Shown piece by piece: positions 1-9,085 of a stretch of DNA of 64,000 bases. Both the position numbers and the translations under genes were made by a program. The notes beneath the pieces were generated by a model. That model was not told the DNA's origin. It saw only the letters and a program-made list of their open reading frames with translations, and did not search any database. The DNA comes from Lachnospiraceae bacterium M18-1 (GTDB lineage: Bacteria > Bacillota > Clostridia > Lachnospirales > Lachnospiraceae), in assembly GCA_000403295.2 (NCBI GenBank), contig KE159611.1:559849-623848 (forward strand), in the 5' to 3' direction. Within the stretch, counting starts at the first letter, position 1; the number at the start of each line of letters is the position of its first letter.

Positions 1-1
1 G

Positions 2-352
2 CTTGGCAATGAGGTCATGATCGCACCGGTCTACACCCAGAATGCCCGGGGACGTTATGTATATCTTCCGGAGGAAATGAAGTTCGTCAAGTTCCTGCCG
101 GATGGTTCTGTCTCGGAAGTGGTGTTAGGAAAAGGACATCATTATGTGGAGATCGCACTGAATGAAGTGCCGCTGTTCATCCGCAGCGGGAAATGTATTC
201 CGGTTGCAGAAGCCGCAGAGTATGTGGATGCGCTGGATACCAGAAATCTGACCATGCTTGGATATGCAGGGGCAGAGTATACACTGTATGAGGATGACGG
301 TGTGGGCAAAGAATATGACAAGGAAGAGAATTACAGAACGCTGAAGAATTGA
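2..352 (+). CDS. Glycoside hydrolase family 31, C-terminal fragment
   Basis: This is the 3' end of a gene that begins outside the window. The open frame runs back to base 2 without a start. The visible 116 residues carry the end of the GH31 barrel (LGNEVMIAPVYTQNARGRYV, then YLPEE) followed by a beta-sandwich with IRSGKCIPVAEAAEYVD and YEDDG, typical of alpha-glucosidases or alpha-xylosidases. The catalytic aspartates lie upstream and are not visible, so substrate cannot be given. It is followed by a strong terminator. Confidence 0.85.
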   Translation, partial: LGNEVMIAPVYTQNARGRYVYLPEEMKFVKFLPDGSVSEVVLGKGHHYVEIALNEVPLFIRSGKCIPVAEAAEYVDALDTRNLTMLGYAGAEYTLYEDDGVGKEYDKEENYRTLKN

Positions 353-404
353 TATTCCAATATCCTTGCAGGCATGCCTGTTCGGTTTGCTGCCTCTCGG
401 GAAT

Positions 405-450
405 AAAACTGCCGCATCAGAGATTTATGCTCTGGCGCGGCAGTTTTTTA
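405..450 (+). terminator. Rho-independent terminator after GH31 gene
   Basis: The stem AAAACTGCCGC (405-415) pairs with GCGGCAGTTTT (437-447) and is followed by a T run. It lies 53 bases after the GH31 stop codon. Confidence 0.85.
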
Positions 451-577
451 ATTGAAACAGGAAAATACTGCATTCACGCAAAAGATATTGTGCGTGATCC
501 ACATTTGCATTAAAATAAGTTTAACAAATATCGTAATCACATAATGCCGTTTTGAACACGGCGGAAAGGAGGCTCAT

Positions 578-2125
578 ATGTTAAACTTAAGAAGGCATAA
601 GAAAGACATAACCATAGCTGAGAGAAAAGAAATCTCTGTAAAATTGCTCCGATACGTTCTTCCGCTCGCCCTGGCCCTTGTATTACTTGCTTCTGCAGCC
701 GGATGCAGACAAAATGGCAGCGGCCCGCAGCAGCAATCGCAGGCTGCTTTGGAACAGCTTCTCTCCTGCACCCTGCAGCAGGCGGATGATTTCGACACAG
801 CGATGTCCGCGGCTTTTGCGGAAACAACGGAAAACAGCGAAGCCGGGCTGCTTCCCGGCAATGATGAGGAACTGATGGAACACCTCACGAACCGTTTTGG
901 CGGATCCATGACCGAGGCCTGTATCAAAGATCTTGCGATGAGCCGTTCGATATACCGCAGCGCTGCATTGGCTAAAGAGATCGGTTCTGATATCAATGCC
1001 GGCAGCGTGGAACTCACAAAACGCTCCGGGGAAGAGGAATGCTATGATTTCTCTGCGGAGATAAAGACATCTGCGGGGAATCCTGCCGCAAAAGCATCGG
1101 GAACAATTTCAATGGAAAAGGACGGGGACAAGTGGAAGGCGTCTCATATCACCCTGACTTTCGATGAAGCAGGCGGCACTTCAGATTCCCCGGCCGATAG
1201 CATTGCATCCGGCCCGGCCTGTCCTTCCGTAAACGGCGCTCTCCGTGTCGACGGAACGCAGCTTGTAGACAAAAACGGCAGTCCGGTACAGCTGCGGGGA
1301 ATCAGTACCCACGGACTGGCCTGGTTTCCAGAATATGTAAATGAAGATTGTTTCCGGCAGCTTCATGAGGAATGGCAGGCAAATGTGATCCGCCTTGCCA
1401 TGTATACCGCGGAATATGGCGGCTATTGCACGGGCGGTGACCGTGACGCCCTGAAACAGTTAATTGACAGGGGCGTTGCCTCTGCCCGGCGGCAGGATAT
1501 GTATGCAGTCATTGACTGGCACATCCTGTCTGATTCCAATCCAAATACGTACCTGGAGGATGCGAAAGCATTTTTCGGGGAAATGGCAGCAAAATATGCA
1601 CAGTCAGACCATATCCTGTATGAGATCTGCAATGAGCCGAACGGAAGCACCTCCTGGGAAGAGATCAAGGCATATGCCGAGCAGATCATTCCTGTCATCC
1701 GCTCCCAGGATGAAGATGCAGTGATCCTGGTGGGCACGCCAAACTGGTCCCAGTATGTAGACCAGGCGGCGGCAGATCCGATAGCAAGCTATGAAAATAT
1801 CATGTATACTCTGCACTTTTATGCCGCAACACATACCGACGATCTGCGCCAAAAGCTGACTGGCGCTGTAGAAAGCGGGCTTCCGGTCTTTGTATCGGAG
1901 TACGGAATCTGTGATGCAAGCGGAAGCGGCGCCATCGACACAGCCCAGGCAGACCTGTGGGTGGAAACTTTAGATAAATATGGGATTAGTTATATTGCAT
2001 GGAATCTTTCTGGCAAGGAAGAATCCTCAGCGATGCTGAAAAGCAGCTGTGGGAAAAACAGCGGGTTTACCCAGGAGGATCTCAGTGAATCCGGGCGATG
2101 GGTGTATCAGATGCTGAGAAAGTAA
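578..2125 (+). CDS. Lipoprotein with GH5 endoglucanase domain
   Basis: A 515-residue secreted endo-beta-glucanase-like protein. A hydrophobic stretch (residues 25-42) ends at Cys43 in a lipobox-like SAAGC, which suggests membrane anchoring. Residues 50-205 form an N-terminal region I do not recognise. The GH5 domain (about 222-515) starts with VDGTQLVDKNGSPVQLRGIS and shows the acid/base in YEICNEPNG (Glu353) and the nucleophile in VSEYGICD (Glu441), so it should be active on beta-1,4-glucan or a related polymer. An AAGGAGG site precedes the ATG. The gene stands alone between two terminators. Confidence 0.88.
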   Translation: MLNLRRHKKDITIAERKEISVKLLRYVLPLALALVLLASAAGCRQNGSGPQQQSQAALEQLLSCTLQQADDFDTAMSAAFAETTENSEAGLLPGNDEELMEHLTNRFGGSMTEACIKDLAMSRSIYRSAALAKEIGSDINAGSVELTKRSGEEECYDFSAEIKTSAGNPAAKASGTISMEKDGDKWKASHITLTFDEAGGTSDSPADSIASGPACPSVNGALRVDGTQLVDKNGSPVQLRGISTHGLAWFPEYVNEDCFRQLHEEWQANVIRLAMYTAEYGGYCTGGDRDALKQLIDRGVASARRQDMYAVIDWHILSDSNPNTYLEDAKAFFGEMAAKYAQSDHILYEICNEPNGSTSWEEIKAYAEQIIPVIRSQDEDAVILVGTPNWSQYVDQAAADPIASYENIMYTLHFYAATHTDDLRQKLTGAVESGLPVFVSEYGICDASGSGAIDTAQADLWVETLDKYGISYIAWNLSGKEESSAMLKSSCGKNSGFTQEDLSESGRWVYQMLRK

Positions 2126-2191
2126 AATCGCGCCGGAATGTACATCCGCGCCGCAGCGCGGCTGCGGCTGCTGTCATTTTCCTTTTGAATC

Positions 2192-2237
2192 AAAACAGGA
2201 TTGGGAACTCTTGGAAAGCATTCCCAATCCTGTTTTT
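2192..2237. terminator. Bidirectional terminator between GH5 and ABC permease genes
   Basis: A near-perfect 16-bp stem (AAAACAGGATTGGGAA at 2192-2207 with TTCCCAATCCTGTTTT at 2221-2236) has an A run on one side and a T run on the other. It serves two convergent genes, and the permease stop codon begins at its right edge. Confidence 0.9.
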
Positions 2238-4828
2238 CATTCTGATTTCCGCAGCCTTTCTACCACACTTTCCTTCTTTCCCAGCCGTATCGCCAGTTCC
2301 GGCACCGCGTACCCCAAAATCAGCAGCACCGGAAACACGGCCAGCATAGGCCAGACTGCAAACTGATACCGCATGAACCACATGCCCTCTGTCAGCATCC
2401 GCAGCGCGGTGACTGAGAAAATACACCCCAGCAACAGTGAAAATATAATCGTCCCGCCGGCGTAATACAGTCCTTCCAGCACCAGCATTTTCCGAAGCTG
2501 CCGCTTTGTCATGCCGATGGCCTCCAGCATGGCAAATTCCTGCTGCCGGGTCACGATTCCTGTGAGCACAGAATTGATAAAGTTCAGGATTCCGATCAGC
2601 CCTACGACGCATGTAAGAACCCCGCCTACCAGCAGGAACAGTCCTGACAGCTGGTAGAACTGGTCTTCCCACGTCTTCTTCGATTCGTAGTGCATCATCG
2701 GTTCCTCCGTCGTAGTATAAGATTCCAGAAAACGGCTGATCTCCTCCTCCCTCTCATCCTCCGCGTCAAAGGAATAACTCATCAGATACTCGTCGGAAGC
2801 CATTTCCTTAAATACCTCCGCAGGTACATAATAGAGGAAGGCTGCTCCAATGCGGTTCGTCATTCCATAATTATCTTTCTTGATCAGGGAAAGCACTTCA
2901 AATTCTTTTTCCTCTCCATCCTTGCTCACCAGGACGATCTTGTCTCCCGGCTGGTGCATGACATTGTCTTCCTCTACAAAACGATTATCGTCCACGGGAA
3001 CCGAGCAGAGCAGATAATTTCCGGTATCCAGTTTTTCCCGGATGACCTGCAGGTCGGATTCGCCTTTCCAGATCTCCAGCTTGTCATAAAAGAAATCCTC
3101 CATCCCGCAAAGACTCGCCAGATAATGATCCCCCTGCCGGTTCAGCGGATAAAATCGTCCTGACACATACCTGCCCAGAACATTGTTTTCGTCTCTCGGC
3201 ACTGTATCAGGCGGAGTCCAGCTGTCTGCTTTTAACAAGGCGGTCATGCTGAAGTAAAGCCGTCCGCCTCTTTGAAATCCGTCCAGCTCTTCACACGCCT
3301 GTATAAAGGATTCCGTCAGCTTTTCCTCCTGTACTGATTCCTCGGAGCCGCCACGATATTGGCTCTGGTAGTATACCGCATTTGCAATGGTAAAATCGGA
3401 GGAGAGAAATCTGCTCAGATAGATATCCATGTCAAAGGCATGGGTCACCGTGAACACACTGTTCAGCAGTACCGCTGCCAGGGAGAGGGAGCAGAGCACA
3501 AGCACGGTCCGCTTTTTATTTCTTCCCAGGTTGGAAAGTGCCATCCTCCACAGTTTGCCGCCGTTGGTGGAAATCTTCTGCTTTCCGGCAGCTCGCCCCT
3601 GCTCCCCGCCGTCAGTATAGCGGACCGCCTCCACCGGAGAGACTTTTGCCGCGATCCTGGCCGGTTTTCCCGTAGAGATCCACACAGTCAGCATGGTAAA
3701 TACCGCTGCTCCCAGAAAAATCCACGGGTTGACGGAAATGACCGTTTCCTCGCCCCCATAGCTGGACACCTCCATCAATCTAGGCAGGATTCCCGTCCCC
3801 GTGAAAAATCCCAGCGCCAATCCCAGCGGGATCCCCATCAGTCCCAGGGAAAGAGCCTGCCTGCGCAGGATTTTTTTCACCTGCCGGCTGGTGGTGCCGA
3901 TCGTTTTCAGAAGTCCGTAATAGCGGATATCCCGTATGACAGAAATCTGAAAAATATTGTAAATGATCAGGTAGCCGGTCAGTATGATCAGCAGCAGTCC
4001 GCACAGCATTGCCCCCATGGTAATCGGATCGCCGTCCGCCCCATCGGAAATATAGGCCCAGTTTGCGTTGCATTCTATCTCTTCTGTCGAATATCCCCCG
4101 TTTATGATCACCTGTTCCAGCTTTTTCTGTATGGAAAAGGAATTGGAAAAGTTCACATCCATCCGCACAGAGCCTGTATTTGCAAAATCAACGGGATAGG
4201 TATAGGTCAGTTCTTCTGCATGGGCTTTCCGGTATGCGTCGCATACAATTCCAAATCCTACGTTCAGCGCGGGATCCGCTTTGATGATACCGGAAACGGT
4301 AAAGGTGCGCTTTATTGTTTCCGTGTCCTTGGGTTTGATCTTCAGATCCAGAGTCACCTGCTGCCCTGCTTTTGCTTCCATCCCCAGGAGCTCCATGGAT
4401 ACCTCATCCATCAGGATCTCGTCCGCCGTTTCCGGGACTTTTCCTTCCAGAATCTTGATGAAACAGTGGGGATAGTGATATTGGGGAATGTACCACAGTT
4501 CCGCATGGCGTTTCAAAAATTCCGGATTGGAAACGGTTTCCGCCATAAGCATGCAGTCGGCTGTTTCCTCAATGGAGGGATCTTTGCTTAGTTTTTCATA
4601 CTGCTCCGGAGTGATGTTCTTGATTACTCCATGGCTGTCGCCTCCGCTCTGCCGCATAGTTGCCCGCTGAAAGTTTTCCACCGCTCCGATCCCGATAGTA
4701 AACAGCGTGGTAAACAACATGGCAGTCAGTGCGATGGCGGTCACGGCAATAAGATTTCTGGTGCGGGCGGCACGGAAGCTCTTATCTGCCAGGCGGCGGA
4801 TTGCTTTCTTATTGTTTACGTTACGCAT
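2237..4828 (-). CDS. FtsX-family ABC transporter permease
   Basis: An 863-residue permease of the MacB/FtsX type. It has an N-terminal membrane helix (residues about 25-50), a long extracytoplasmic domain, a cluster of three helices (about 275-385), a second extracytoplasmic domain, and a final three-helix block (about 725-850) with the FtsX-like segment GIVTRQQEFAMLEAIGMTKRQLRKML. Such duplicated permeases work with a LolD-like ATPase in antimicrobial-peptide resistance, lipid export or stress sensing. The ATPase gene lies directly upstream and overlaps it by 8 bases (ATGCGTAA), which implies translational coupling. Substrate unknown. Confidence 0.88.
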   Translation of the reverse strand: MRNVNNKKAIRRLADKSFRAARTRNLIAVTAIALTAMLFTTLFTIGIGAVENFQRATMRQSGGDSHGVIKNITPEQYEKLSKDPSIEETADCMLMAETVSNPEFLKRHAELWYIPQYHYPHCFIKILEGKVPETADEILMDEVSMELLGMEAKAGQQVTLDLKIKPKDTETIKRTFTVSGIIKADPALNVGFGIVCDAYRKAHAEELTYTYPVDFANTGSVRMDVNFSNSFSIQKKLEQVIINGGYSTEEIECNANWAYISDGADGDPITMGAMLCGLLLIILTGYLIIYNIFQISVIRDIRYYGLLKTIGTTSRQVKKILRRQALSLGLMGIPLGLALGFFTGTGILPRLMEVSSYGGEETVISVNPWIFLGAAVFTMLTVWISTGKPARIAAKVSPVEAVRYTDGGEQGRAAGKQKISTNGGKLWRMALSNLGRNKKRTVLVLCSLSLAAVLLNSVFTVTHAFDMDIYLSRFLSSDFTIANAVYYQSQYRGGSEESVQEEKLTESFIQACEELDGFQRGGRLYFSMTALLKADSWTPPDTVPRDENNVLGRYVSGRFYPLNRQGDHYLASLCGMEDFFYDKLEIWKGESDLQVIREKLDTGNYLLCSVPVDDNRFVEEDNVMHQPGDKIVLVSKDGEEKEFEVLSLIKKDNYGMTNRIGAAFLYYVPAEVFKEMASDEYLMSYSFDAEDEREEEISRFLESYTTTEEPMMHYESKKTWEDQFYQLSGLFLLVGGVLTCVVGLIGILNFINSVLTGIVTRQQEFAMLEAIGMTKRQLRKMLVLEGLYYAGGTIIFSLLLGCIFSVTALRMLTEGMWFMRYQFAVWPMLAVFPVLLILGYAVPELAIRLGKKESVVERLRKSE

Positions 4829-5516
4829 GATAATCCCCTCCCCTGCCGCTGTCTGACTTGATCCTGCCGTCCTCGATCCGGATGATCCGGTCCGCCGTCT
4901 GGGCGATTTCCTCGTTGTGGGTGATCATTACAATGGTCTGGCCGAAACGCTCCCCCGTCACCTTCAAAAGCCCCAGCACATCCTGGCTTGTGCGGGAGTC
5001 CAGGTTTCCGGTAGGTTCGTCGGCCAGCAGGATGGCCGGCTTTGCGGCAAGCGCCCGGGCGATCGCCACCCTCTGCTGCTGCCCGCCGGAGAGCTGGCTG
5101 GGCAGCCGGTGGATGCGGTCGGACAATCCCAGGACCACAATGACCTGCTCCACATAGTTTTTGTCCACCGTATTTCCGTCCAGTTCAATGGGCAGAACGA
5201 TATTTTCGTAGACATTCAGCACCGGAACCAGGTTGTAGCTCTGAAATACAAAGCCGATCTTCCGCCTGCGGAATACGCACAGCGCGTCGTCTTTCAGGTC
5301 AGAGATGTCCTTCCCGTCTACGTAGACCTTTCCCTCCGTGGGGCGGTCCAGGCCGCCCAGCATGTGGAGCAGGGTGGACTTGCCGGATCCGGACGTGCCG
5401 ACGATGGCGGCAAACTCGCCCCGTTCCACATCCAGGTTGACGCCGTCCAGAGCTTTCACCAGGTTTTCACCGTTTCCGTAATATTTTTTCAGATTCTGTG
5501 TGCTTAAAACATTCAT
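4821..5516 (-). CDS. ABC transporter ATP-binding protein (MacB/LolD type)
   Basis: The ATPase partner of the FtsX-type permease, 231 residues. Visible motifs are Walker A GTSGSGKST, signature LSGGQQQRVAIARAL, Walker B ILLADEPTGNLDS and the switch histidine in MITHNE. A longer in-frame ATG exists at 5585, but the start at 5516 is preferred because AAAGAAGGT lies just upstream and the protein then begins MNVLSTQNLKKYYGNG, the normal start of the family. It overlaps the permease gene and is preceded by its own intergenic region with a candidate operator. Confidence 0.92.
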   Translation of the reverse strand: MNVLSTQNLKKYYGNGENLVKALDGVNLDVERGEFAAIVGTSGSGKSTLLHMLGGLDRPTEGKVYVDGKDISDLKDDALCVFRRRKIGFVFQSYNLVPVLNVYENIVLPIELDGNTVDKNYVEQVIVVLGLSDRIHRLPSQLSGGQQQRVAIARALAAKPAILLADEPTGNLDSRTSQDVLGLLKVTGERFGQTIVMITHNEEIAQTADRIIRIEDGRIKSDSGRGGDYHA

Positions 5517-5822
5517 AATTGGACCTTCTTTCATAGATGATTTTATGTTACGATCTGCAGCCAGGCCGTGAATCGTAACCATCATGGGGCAGTTCTTTTC
5601 ATACAGAAAGCCTGCCTGTATATAATGGAACGATAAAAGGACAGTGACGGAACCTGCCTGACGGGTAGTCTCATATCATGCAGAAATGCTGCTTTCCAGA
5701 TGCATGACTGGCTGTTCCATATTTCACTGTCCTTATTTTATCACATGGTTCTTACCACAATCTTTCACAAATCTAACAGTTGTGAAAGGATTTCCGCGAA
5801 ATGCGATTTGTTTCGGAAACTG
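5517..5822. promoter_or_regulatory. Promoter region of the FtsX-type ABC operon with inverted repeat
   Basis: A 306-bp gap between the kinase and the ATPase gene. It holds a 9-bp inverted repeat, CTTTCACAA (5762-5770) and TTGTGAAAG (5780-5788). On the minus strand a -10-like TAAAAT preceded by TGTGA lies about 20 bases downstream, without a good -35. This is what an activator-dependent promoter would look like. The cognate regulator may be the OmpR-type protein at 15242-15916; that is inference. Confidence 0.45.
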
Positions 5823-6710
5823 CTATAGATGGTTTTGTCCGGCTGTCCCCGTATGATCCCTCGGCAGATACAGGATAAACTCCGCCCCTTCTCCCGGCGC
5901 AGACTTTACCTTGATATACCCATTCTCCTTTTTCAATATCTCCCGGGCCAGATACAGCCCGATCCCGATACCGTCCTCCTGCTGCACGTCCTCCGCCCTG
6001 TAAAACCGTCCGAAGATCTTCGGCATGTCCTCCTCCCGGATCCCCCGCCCGTGATCCCTGACCGAAACCGCCGCGTACATCTCATACTCCATCACCGACA
6101 GCAGGATCTTTGACCCGCAGGGGGAATATTTCACCGCGTTATCCAGGACATTTTCCAGCGCTTCCTTGGTCCATTTCAGATCATAGCAGGCACTGCTGTT
6201 TCCGGTGTAAAGGTTCTGTATACAGATTTCCTTTTTTGCCGCCCGCTGCCGAATCCCGGCCTCCGCTTCTGTCAGCAGCGCCGAAATCTCCTGATGCTTC
6301 GGACGCACCTCCACGATATCCGTTTCCAGCCTGGAGAGCTTGGTCAGCGACTGGATCAAAAATTCCAGCTTTTCCGTCTGACGGATCATTTCGTCCAGCA
6401 TCTGCAGGTTCTCAGCCCGGTTCTCCATGTGTGTCTCGGTCTGCAGGTTTTCCTCCAGGAGGGCCGCATACATTTTCAGATTGGTCATCGGGGTCTTGGT
6501 CTGGTGGGAAATGTCGGAGACGAAGCTCTTTACATTCTCTTTTTCGCGGCGCAGTTTTTCGCTGGTCAGCACCGTGGAGGCCAGGTACTGCTTCCACCTG
6601 GATTCCAGCCGCGAAAGCTTGGATTCATCATAGTCTCTCTCCTGAAATGTACCGGCGATAGCGTCGTCCAGCATCCGGCTCAGCCGGTCCAGTGTTTTGC
6701 TTCCGAACAT
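5823..6710 (-). CDS. Soluble sensor histidine kinase
   Basis: A 295-residue histidine kinase. The phosphoacceptor is His69 in SDISHQTKTPMTNL. The ATPase domain shows the N box ENVLDNAVKYS, the G1 box DHGRGI and the G2 box GIGIGLYLAREI. Family members that sense envelope stress with FtsX-type ABC exporters often have two N-terminal membrane helices. This one has none, and an in-frame stop shortly upstream excludes an extension, so it is probably cytoplasmic or docks on a membrane partner. A good GGAG site precedes the ATG. The last gene of the ABC-2 cassette ends 54 bases upstream on the same strand. No response regulator is adjacent; the nearest candidate is at 15242-15916. Confidence 0.88.
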   Translation of the reverse strand: MFGSKTLDRLSRMLDDAIAGTFQERDYDESKLSRLESRWKQYLASTVLTSEKLRREKENVKSFVSDISHQTKTPMTNLKMYAALLEENLQTETHMENRAENLQMLDEMIRQTEKLEFLIQSLTKLSRLETDIVEVRPKHQEISALLTEAEAGIRQRAAKKEICIQNLYTGNSSACYDLKWTKEALENVLDNAVKYSPCGSKILLSVMEYEMYAAVSVRDHGRGIREEDMPKIFGRFYRAEDVQQEDGIGIGLYLAREILKKENGYIKVKSAPGEGAEFILYLPRDHTGTAGQNHL

Positions 6711-6764
6711 AGGTCCGCTCCTTATCTCTTTAAATTCTGCCTGTACGGTCGGATGATCGGAAGG

Positions 6765-7793
6765 TCACCACAGCCATCCCAGCGGAAATCCCCAGCGGAT
6801 CACCTTCAGCGCCGGCAAATACTCCCCCGGGTCAGCGAATACCGGGCAGACTGCCATCTGAACCAGCAGGATCGTCAGGGTCCACCCGGCAAAAGACGTA
6901 CTGTTGTGAAACAGGCTGCCCGCGGCTGACACCCACAGGCTGCATACCAGAACAAACAGAACCATGCTGCCGATCTCTGTCCCGATCCCCCGGTGTCCCG
7001 GCGCCGACATGATGAGGATCAGTCCTGCCGCGGCCGGAACAGTCGCCTCCGCCAGGCATCCCAGATACCGGAACCTCCGCCGCCGTCCCTGATCCAGAGC
7101 TGACAGCACGCCGAGACCGCTCCCGCCGAACTTCCTCCCCTGGGCCATCCACAGGATCGCAAAGAGAAACAGCCCTGTCATCCCCTGTACCGGCCGTACC
7201 TCCCCGGATGCACCTGCTTCCCTCTGCAGCTGCTCAGTTTCTATGATGTCCATGCGGAACATCTCGCTTTCATACAGGTAACTATCTCTTTTTTCCAGAA
7301 GCAGCTCCGTCAATTTTTCGCTGCTTCTTCCATACATTTCTTCTTCACTGCCGATCAGTATTTTTTCACTGTAGCTTTCAAAAAATGCCGCATAAAATGT
7401 CTCCTGCGCCACCAGCCCTTTTGCGGAAAACGGCGTGCAGATATAGGTTACGGAGTTTTTCAGCTGATCCTCCTGAACCCGTTCCTGAAAATCCTCGGAA
7501 AAAATAAACCCGCATTCGATCCTGCCCGATACCATGTCCCGGCGCATTGCTTCTTCCTCCGGGTATTCAATAAAATCAAAGATACTGTCTCCGGACCGCA
7601 GGCTTTTCAAAATGTTGTCCGCAGATCCATCCGCCGCGCCGCAGACGCCGACTCTTGTATTGTCTGCATCAGGCAAATGAATATGGGCGGTCAGAAGAAC
7701 CAGCAGGATCATCCCCAGGACCTGCAGCCACGATGTTTTCCGTTTGAGCCAGGCCTTAAGCTGCAGCGTATACCATATTTTATATTGTGCCAT
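6765..7793 (-). CDS. ABC-2 type transporter permease (second of pair)
   Basis: A 342-residue permease starting MAQYKIWYTLQLKAWLKRKT with a good AGGAGTGA ribosome site. The open frame extends to 8225 but that part overlaps the upstream gene. One helix near residue 25 is followed by a large extracytoplasmic domain (about 45-210) and then about five helices to the C-terminus, the plan of the ABC2_membrane_3 family. It lacks an ATPase of its own and is expected to pair with the neighbouring permease and the ATPase at 10602. Substrate unknown. Confidence 0.78.
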   Translation of the reverse strand: MAQYKIWYTLQLKAWLKRKTSWLQVLGMILLVLLTAHIHLPDADNTRVGVCGAADGSADNILKSLRSGDSIFDFIEYPEEEAMRRDMVSGRIECGFIFSEDFQERVQEDQLKNSVTYICTPFSAKGLVAQETFYAAFFESYSEKILIGSEEEMYGRSSEKLTELLLEKRDSYLYESEMFRMDIIETEQLQREAGASGEVRPVQGMTGLFLFAILWMAQGRKFGGSGLGVLSALDQGRRRRFRYLGCLAEATVPAAAGLILIMSAPGHRGIGTEIGSMVLFVLVCSLWVSAAGSLFHNSTSFAGWTLTILLVQMAVCPVFADPGEYLPALKVIRWGFPLGWLW

Positions 7794-7903
7794 GACAAAA
7801 TCACTCCTGTTTTTGCGCATGTGTGCGAAGCGGCTGTTCCCCGGAGCAGCCAACCCATTCATCAATTCGCAGATTTCGTGCCTGCGGCGGTGTACTGCGG
7901 CAT

Positions 7904-9085
7904 TCAGAAAAGAACTTCCGCACAGTATTGATGCAATATATTCAACGGCAAATATTTTCCCAGCCTTCCAACCATTTCCGGCAGATATGCCGAAGGGATG
8001 ACCACACCGGAGCAGAAGAGCATCACCGCATTTACGGAAAGCAGGAACACTGCCCCCTGCATCCCCTTCCCAAATATGGAGAATACCGCATGAAAATATA
8101 CCGCCGCCCCGATGCCGGCGGGAATGAGCCAGAGCAGCGCCGACCCGTGAAACCAGAGAAAATAGGATTTCGACCATCTGGAAAACAGGCATCCTGCCAG
8201 ATACGCGGCTGCTGCCAAAAGCCATGATGCATTCGCCATGACGAGAATCTTGATGGCTGAGGCCTTCAAAGCCCCGAGCCCCATGATACGCAGCTTTTGT
8301 TCCACTGCCCGGCTGTTCCCCTGATATAAAAAGCTGTAATTCAGCCCGCTCATCAGCAGAAGGACCGAGACCGCCGCGGCGAAATAATACTGATACAGGT
8401 TCATTTGTCCCAAAGGAGAATACACGTATTCGTCAAACATTTTATTCCGGCCCAGCGCGCACTTAATATACTCGTAGGAAATAAAATTTGCCGCTTCATA
8501 AGGCTTCATCCTGGAAGAACCGTCCTTTACAGTACCGCCGGATGCAGGCGCTCCGTCTTCTGCCCTCCCGCCGGACTCAAACACCCCGTCTTCTGCCAGA
8601 TCACTTGCCGCAAGCACCCCCGCCTCTGCCGTCGTAAGCAGCGATACCCCGTCTGCCAGGAGTTCCCGGAACACCTGCACACGGAAGGGCGGATCTTCCG
8701 GCAGATACACTGTGATCCTTCCCTTCTGCCCGGTATACATATCCTCATAAAGGCTTTCAGGCAGTACAATGACTGCCTGAATTTCCCCTTCGTATAGCTT
8801 CTTCATCGCCCTGTCCTCCGGGAAATACCGGAAATTACAGACGGATTCCACGCTCTCCATGGCAGAGATGAAGCGGGCCACCGCCTTTGTCTCTTTTTCT
8901 CCCTCCGGGACGGACACCCCCACATCGATCGCCTGAAACATCTGAGAGCCGAAAAAAACATGACTTAACAATGCGGCGCCTCCCAGCAGCAGGCCCGCTG
9001 TCAAAAGCAGACTGGCCCCAGATTTCAGCAGTACCTTGACGCTCTTTTTATATTGAAGAAATAAATATACAAAAAATGTTCTCAT
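7904..9085 (-). CDS. ABC-2 type transporter permease (first of pair)
   Basis: A 393-residue permease with a signal-anchor helix (about 23-45), an extracytoplasmic domain (about 50-220), and five to six helices in the C-terminal half. The domain carries an acidic, low-complexity insert with near-repeats (AEDGVFESGGR, AEDGAPASGGT, VKDGSS). It overlaps the upstream gene by 4 bases (ATGA), indicating coupling. Together with 6765-7793 it would form the heterodimeric membrane part of an ABC exporter. Confidence 0.8.
   Translation of the reverse strand: MRTFFVYLFLQYKKSVKVLLKSGASLLLTAGLLLGGAALLSHVFFGSQMFQAIDVGVSVPEGEKETKAVARFISAMESVESVCNFRYFPEDRAMKKLYEGEIQAVIVLPESLYEDMYTGQKGRITVYLPEDPPFRVQVFRELLADGVSLLTTAEAGVLAASDLAEDGVFESGGRAEDGAPASGGTVKDGSSRMKPYEAANFISYEYIKCALGRNKMFDEYVYSPLGQMNLYQYYFAAAVSVLLLMSGLNYSFLYQGNSRAVEQKLRIMGLGALKASAIKILVMANASWLLAAAAYLAGCLFSRWSKSYFLWFHGSALLWLIPAGIGAAVYFHAVFSIFGKGMQGAVFLLSVNAVMLFCSGVVIPSAYLPEMVGRLGKYLPLNILHQYCAEVLF

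Noticed and set aside
574..1017. Minus-strand open frames opposite the GH5 gene
   Set aside because: They mirror a gene with a clear signal peptide and catalytic motifs, and lack ribosome sites.
3359..4591. A 410-residue plus-strand open frame
   Set aside because: It lies entirely within the FtsX-type permease gene on the other strand, has a composition rich in His, Arg and Gln typical of an antisense shadow, and no ribosome site.
5823..6710. A truncated histidine kinase that lost its membrane helices by deletion
   Set aside because: It has a good ribosome site and an in-frame stop upstream, and soluble members of this kinase group exist, so it is treated as intact.
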